In this document: piece after piece, positions 61,858 through 64,000 of the stretch
Numbering within the stretch: position 1 is the first letter of the stretch
Layout: the number at the start of each line of letters is the position of its first letter
Source: Reclinomonas americana ATCC 50394
Lineage: Eukaryota; Jakobida; Jakobea; Jakobida
DNA length: 64,000 nucleotides
Direction: 5' to 3'
NCBI GenBank assembly: GCA_048213135.1
Contig: PS015010.1
Location: 248,001-312,000 of the forward strand
Notes under the pieces: model-generated
Seen by the model: the letters and a program-made list of their open reading frames with translations, nothing else
What the model was told of the DNA's origin: nothing
Database searches by the model: none
Position numbers and translations under genes: made by a program

Positions 61858-63282
61858 ATGAGAAAACTATTACCTGTTATTGTGTTGTGTATCGCCTCAT
61901 CAGCGCTTACCGCACAAAGCACGCTCTATAATTCCGGCACTTTGTATATCGCCGGCAGTAACGATACGATGTACATCAGCGGAGGTCTCACCAATACCGG
62001 TACAGGCGCTTTTACGAACAACGGTATACTGCAGGTGAAACAAAACCTGGCCAATGACCAGGCCTCCATGACGGCAGGTACGGGCACACTTTACCTGAAT
62101 GGCAGCAGTACACAGACCGTAAGCGGTACACAAAGTTTTATAACGAATAACCTGGTAACGAGTAATGCAGCAGGTATTACACTTAACAATAACCTGCGGG
62201 TGAATGCGGCGCACAGTTTTGTGAATGGAATGATCACCACATCGGCCACGCCTAATTACATGATCTATTCGGCAGGTGCATCTTACACCGGGGCCACCGA
62301 CGCCCGGCATGTGAATGGCTGGGTGAAGAAATTCGGCAATACCGATTTTATATTTCCTGTTGGCAGTGCCAGCTACCTTCGGTCCGTTACACTGGGAACG
62401 ATAACCGCCAGCAGCGAGTTCAATGTAAAATACAATACATCGCCTACACCCAACCGCACCCAACTGTTTGCCCCGCTGGTGCTGGTAGATACATTTGAAT
62501 ACTGGACCATCAGCAAAGTGAGCGGCAGCGCGGCAAAAGTGACGATGAACTGGGATAAATCCAAAGTGAATTTTCCCTGGCTGAATATGAATTATATCCG
62601 TGCGGCTTATTACAACGGTACCAACTGGATCAATATAGGTGGCACAGCAACAGGCAGCATTTTTACCAGCGGCAGCATTACATCCAATTCCGTTACCGCC
62701 ATCAGCAATCATTTCGTGATCGGGAGTACGGCGCATGTGCTGGCCGTATCGCTTACCGGCTTTGGTGTAACACAATGGCCGGGCTATAACCGTGCGGGAT
62801 GGGAGGTAACACAGGAAACAGCTGTATCCCGTTATGAAGTACAGCGCAGCGATGATGGCATTCATTTCTATACTTTATCTGCGGTGCAACCCCGTAACAA
62901 CGGAGCAGACGGTCATTATAATTACGACGACAATAAACCCATGACAGGAACGACCTATTACAGGTTGCTGATCGCTGAACAGGGCGGGGGATCACGTTAT
63001 TCTGGAGTGGTGGTGATACAACCCGGTACTTCCGGACGGCTTTACCTGGTGCAGAATCCTGTTAAGGGCCATATCGATCTTTATGCGGGAGAAAGTTATA
63101 AAGGCACCTACACGTATGTGCTGGTCAGCAGTTCCGCACAGGTGGTACAACAGGGTACGCTGGTGATAAACCATGCAGGCCGGTACAATATTGCTTTACA
63201 GCATAAACTGGTTGCCGGTATTTATTCGCTGGTGTTGTGCAAAGAAGGCGAGCAATACCAGCTGAAGATGATGAAAGAATAA
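61858..63282 (+). CDS. Exported beta-rich protein with a degenerate T9SS type A-like C-terminus
   Basis: 474 residues. Signal peptide (LLPVIVLCIASSALTAQ), then Asn/Gly/Thr-rich repeated strands (ISGGLTNTGTGAFTNNGIL, GTGTLYLNGSSTQTV) of a kind common in Bacteroidota surface proteins. About 300-370 has a VSRYEVQRSDDGIHFYTL module that often stands before sorting domains, and the C-terminal 80 residues (YLVQNPVKGHIDLY ... VAGIYSLVL ... QLKMMKE) look like a T9SS type A domain with weak conservation. Secretion by T9SS is likely, the target is not known. 24 bases after the preceding gene. Confidence 0.7.
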   Translation: MRKLLPVIVLCIASSALTAQSTLYNSGTLYIAGSNDTMYISGGLTNTGTGAFTNNGILQVKQNLANDQASMTAGTGTLYLNGSSTQTVSGTQSFITNNLVTSNAAGITLNNNLRVNAAHSFVNGMITTSATPNYMIYSAGASYTGATDARHVNGWVKKFGNTDFIFPVGSASYLRSVTLGTITASSEFNVKYNTSPTPNRTQLFAPLVLVDTFEYWTISKVSGSAAKVTMNWDKSKVNFPWLNMNYIRAAYYNGTNWINIGGTATGSIFTSGSITSNSVTAISNHFVIGSTAHVLAVSLTGFGVTQWPGYNRAGWEVTQETAVSRYEVQRSDDGIHFYTLSAVQPRNNGADGHYNYDDNKPMTGTTYYRLLIAEQGGGSRYSGVVVIQPGTSGRLYLVQNPVKGHIDLYAGESYKGTYTYVLVSSSAQVVQQGTLVINHAGRYNIALQHKLVAGIYSLVLCKEGEQYQLKMMKE

Positions 63283-63331
63283 TTTTAGTTTCAATAATGC
63301 TTTCCGTATAGGAAGTTCATCCCCTACATCC

Positions 63332-63412
63332 ATGAGAACTTTTGTGATTCTTGTATTTATTTTTGTGATCCTTGTATTAGGAAACCTGGCTTCGTGTATG
63401 CAACTGGGTTAG
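63332..63412 (+). CDS. Possible 26-residue hydrophobic peptide (doubtful)
   Basis: ATG at 63332, stop TAG at 63410-63412. MRTFVILVFIFVILVLGN is a membrane-type stretch with an internal repeat (FVILVF/FVILVL), followed by LASC, a good lipobox, and only MQLG after it. If real it is a tiny lipoprotein-like peptide; it may equally be chance. It meets the convergent oxidoreductase stop. Confidence 0.2.
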   Translation: MRTFVILVFIFVILVLGNLASCMQLG

Positions 63413-64000
63413 TTATAGCCCTGAAAAATAATCGTAACCTCTTTCATACCAGTAATCCGGCGGACGCTGGTCGCTGAAGAAAAGGGTACCGATGCGTTTG
63501 ATGTGCTTGATGCCGTATTTTACCGGTATGATCAGCCGCAGCGGGTAGCCCTGGTTCATTGGAAGGGGAGCATCATTCATTTCGTAGCAGAGAATGGTTT
63601 GCGGATGCAGCATGCTGCGGTTATCAATGCCAACATAGTATCCATTGTCGGGCGTACGCAGACCGGTATAGGCCATGCCTGTTTGCCATTGAAGACCATA
63701 ATGCTTCGCGAAATCACTGAAGCGCACGCCGCCCCAGTGCGTTACCTGGCTCCAGCCTTCAATACATTTAAAATCGAAAATGACCTCTGTCTTCGGGAGT
63801 GCTTTAATATCGGACAGGGTTAAACGAAGGGTGTCACCCGGTTTACGGATCACCTGCAGGCGCCAGGCGGCGGTATCAAAGTTGGCGCTCATGCCTGCAT
63901 TGCCATTCACCCTTACATTTTTTACCGCGGCAGACCGGGGAAATGTTTTGCTGAGGTTATTATTATCCACCAGTTTACTGAAAAGCCGTTCATTCATATC
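63413..64000 (-). CDS. Molybdopterin-dependent oxidoreductase (sulfite oxidase/MsrP-like), 5' part outside the window
   Basis: At least 195 codons are visible; the frame is open at the window edge, so the gene probably starts beyond 64000. The visible part holds the sulfite-oxidase-type fold: TLSDIKALPKTEVIFDFKCI with the Cys that binds molybdenum, EGWSQVTHWGGVRFSDFAKH, then PHPQTIL-like LHPQTILCYEMNDAPLPMNQ, and GYPLRLIIPVKYGIKHIKRI. Such enzymes act in the periplasm or cytoplasm on sulfite, methionine sulfoxide or other small molecules; the substrate is not shown. Confidence 0.85.
   Translation of the reverse strand, partial: DMNERLFSKLVDNNNLSKTFPRSAAVKNVRVNGNAGMSANFDTAAWRLQVIRKPGDTLRLTLSDIKALPKTEVIFDFKCIEGWSQVTHWGGVRFSDFAKHYGLQWQTGMAYTGLRTPDNGYYVGIDNRSMLHPQTILCYEMNDAPLPMNQGYPLRLIIPVKYGIKHIKRIGTLFFSDQRPPDYWYERGYDYFSGL

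Noticed and set aside
61900-62865. A 321-codon antisense frame in the 61.9-kb surface-protein gene
   Set aside because: Cys/Arg/Gly-rich without any domain pattern; the plus-strand gene has signal peptide and sorting-domain features.

Overview
The window looks like a piece of a Bacteroidota chromosome, most likely from the Chitinophagaceae or a close relative. The sequence-level reasons are: SusC/SusD outer-membrane glycan importers, a type IX secretion sorting domain, promoters of the TTTG-N19/20-TAnnTTTG type (at the tRNA-Ala and response-regulator genes), starts without clear Shine-Dalgarno sites, a mitochondrial-type citrate synthase, and periplasmic-sensor regulators of the Y_Y_Y class. 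The genus is an inference.

Layout. 1-10.8 kb is mostly housekeeping: the end of the spc ribosomal operon (rpmD-rplO-secY), map, a YiiX-like hydrolase, a BaiN-type flavoprotein, an LptF/LptG permease, citrate synthase, a TPR protein, tRNA-Ala(GGC) with a broken tRNA copy and a GIY-YIG gene beside it, an L,D-transpeptidase and a DUF4198 protein. 11.0-13.0 kb holds a large T9SS-exported surface protein. 13.0-27.6 kb is a beta-glucan utilisation locus on the minus strand: susC-susD-GH5-GH3-GH30-GH16, with a divergent 962-aa membrane sensor/regulator. Its susC carries a one-base frameshift in an A-run.

28.0-55.5 kb is a complete glucuronoxylan locus arranged around one divergent control region. 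Leftward: lacI-GH67-SDR-GH115-(acetylesterase+GH10)-GH43. Rightward: GH3 xylosidase-susC-susD-GH10(with inserted CBM)-xylB-xylA-Na+/sugar symporter-uxuA-galM. Two exact, mutually inverted 16-bp LacI-type operators sit 235 bp apart in the control region. Together the genes cover deacetylation, removal of (methyl)glucuronic acid (GH115 on polymer, GH67 on oligomers), backbone cutting (two GH10), outer-membrane import, side-chain and xylobiose hydrolysis (GH43, GH3), inner-membrane import, xylose to xylulose-5-phosphate, and part of the glucuronate-to-KDG route (SDR candidate mannonate oxidoreductase plus UxuA; no uronate isomerase is present).

55.5-64 kb holds a tandem 120-130-bp repeat, nhaA, a probable small RNA, a divergent PAS histidine kinase and NarL-type response regulator, two exported proteins of unclear role, and the edge of a molybdopterin oxidoreductase gene.

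Most unusual points: two homopolymer frameshifts in loci for glycan use (an internal A6 in susC; an A9 directly after the start codon of the GH3 xylosidase gene); four ACTACATCAT-type repeats spaced 11, 44 and 11 bp between susC and its regulator; the tRNA remnant whose anticodon arm is replaced by another hairpin next to a GIY-YIG gene; the esterase-xylanase fusion; and probable attenuators inside two operons.
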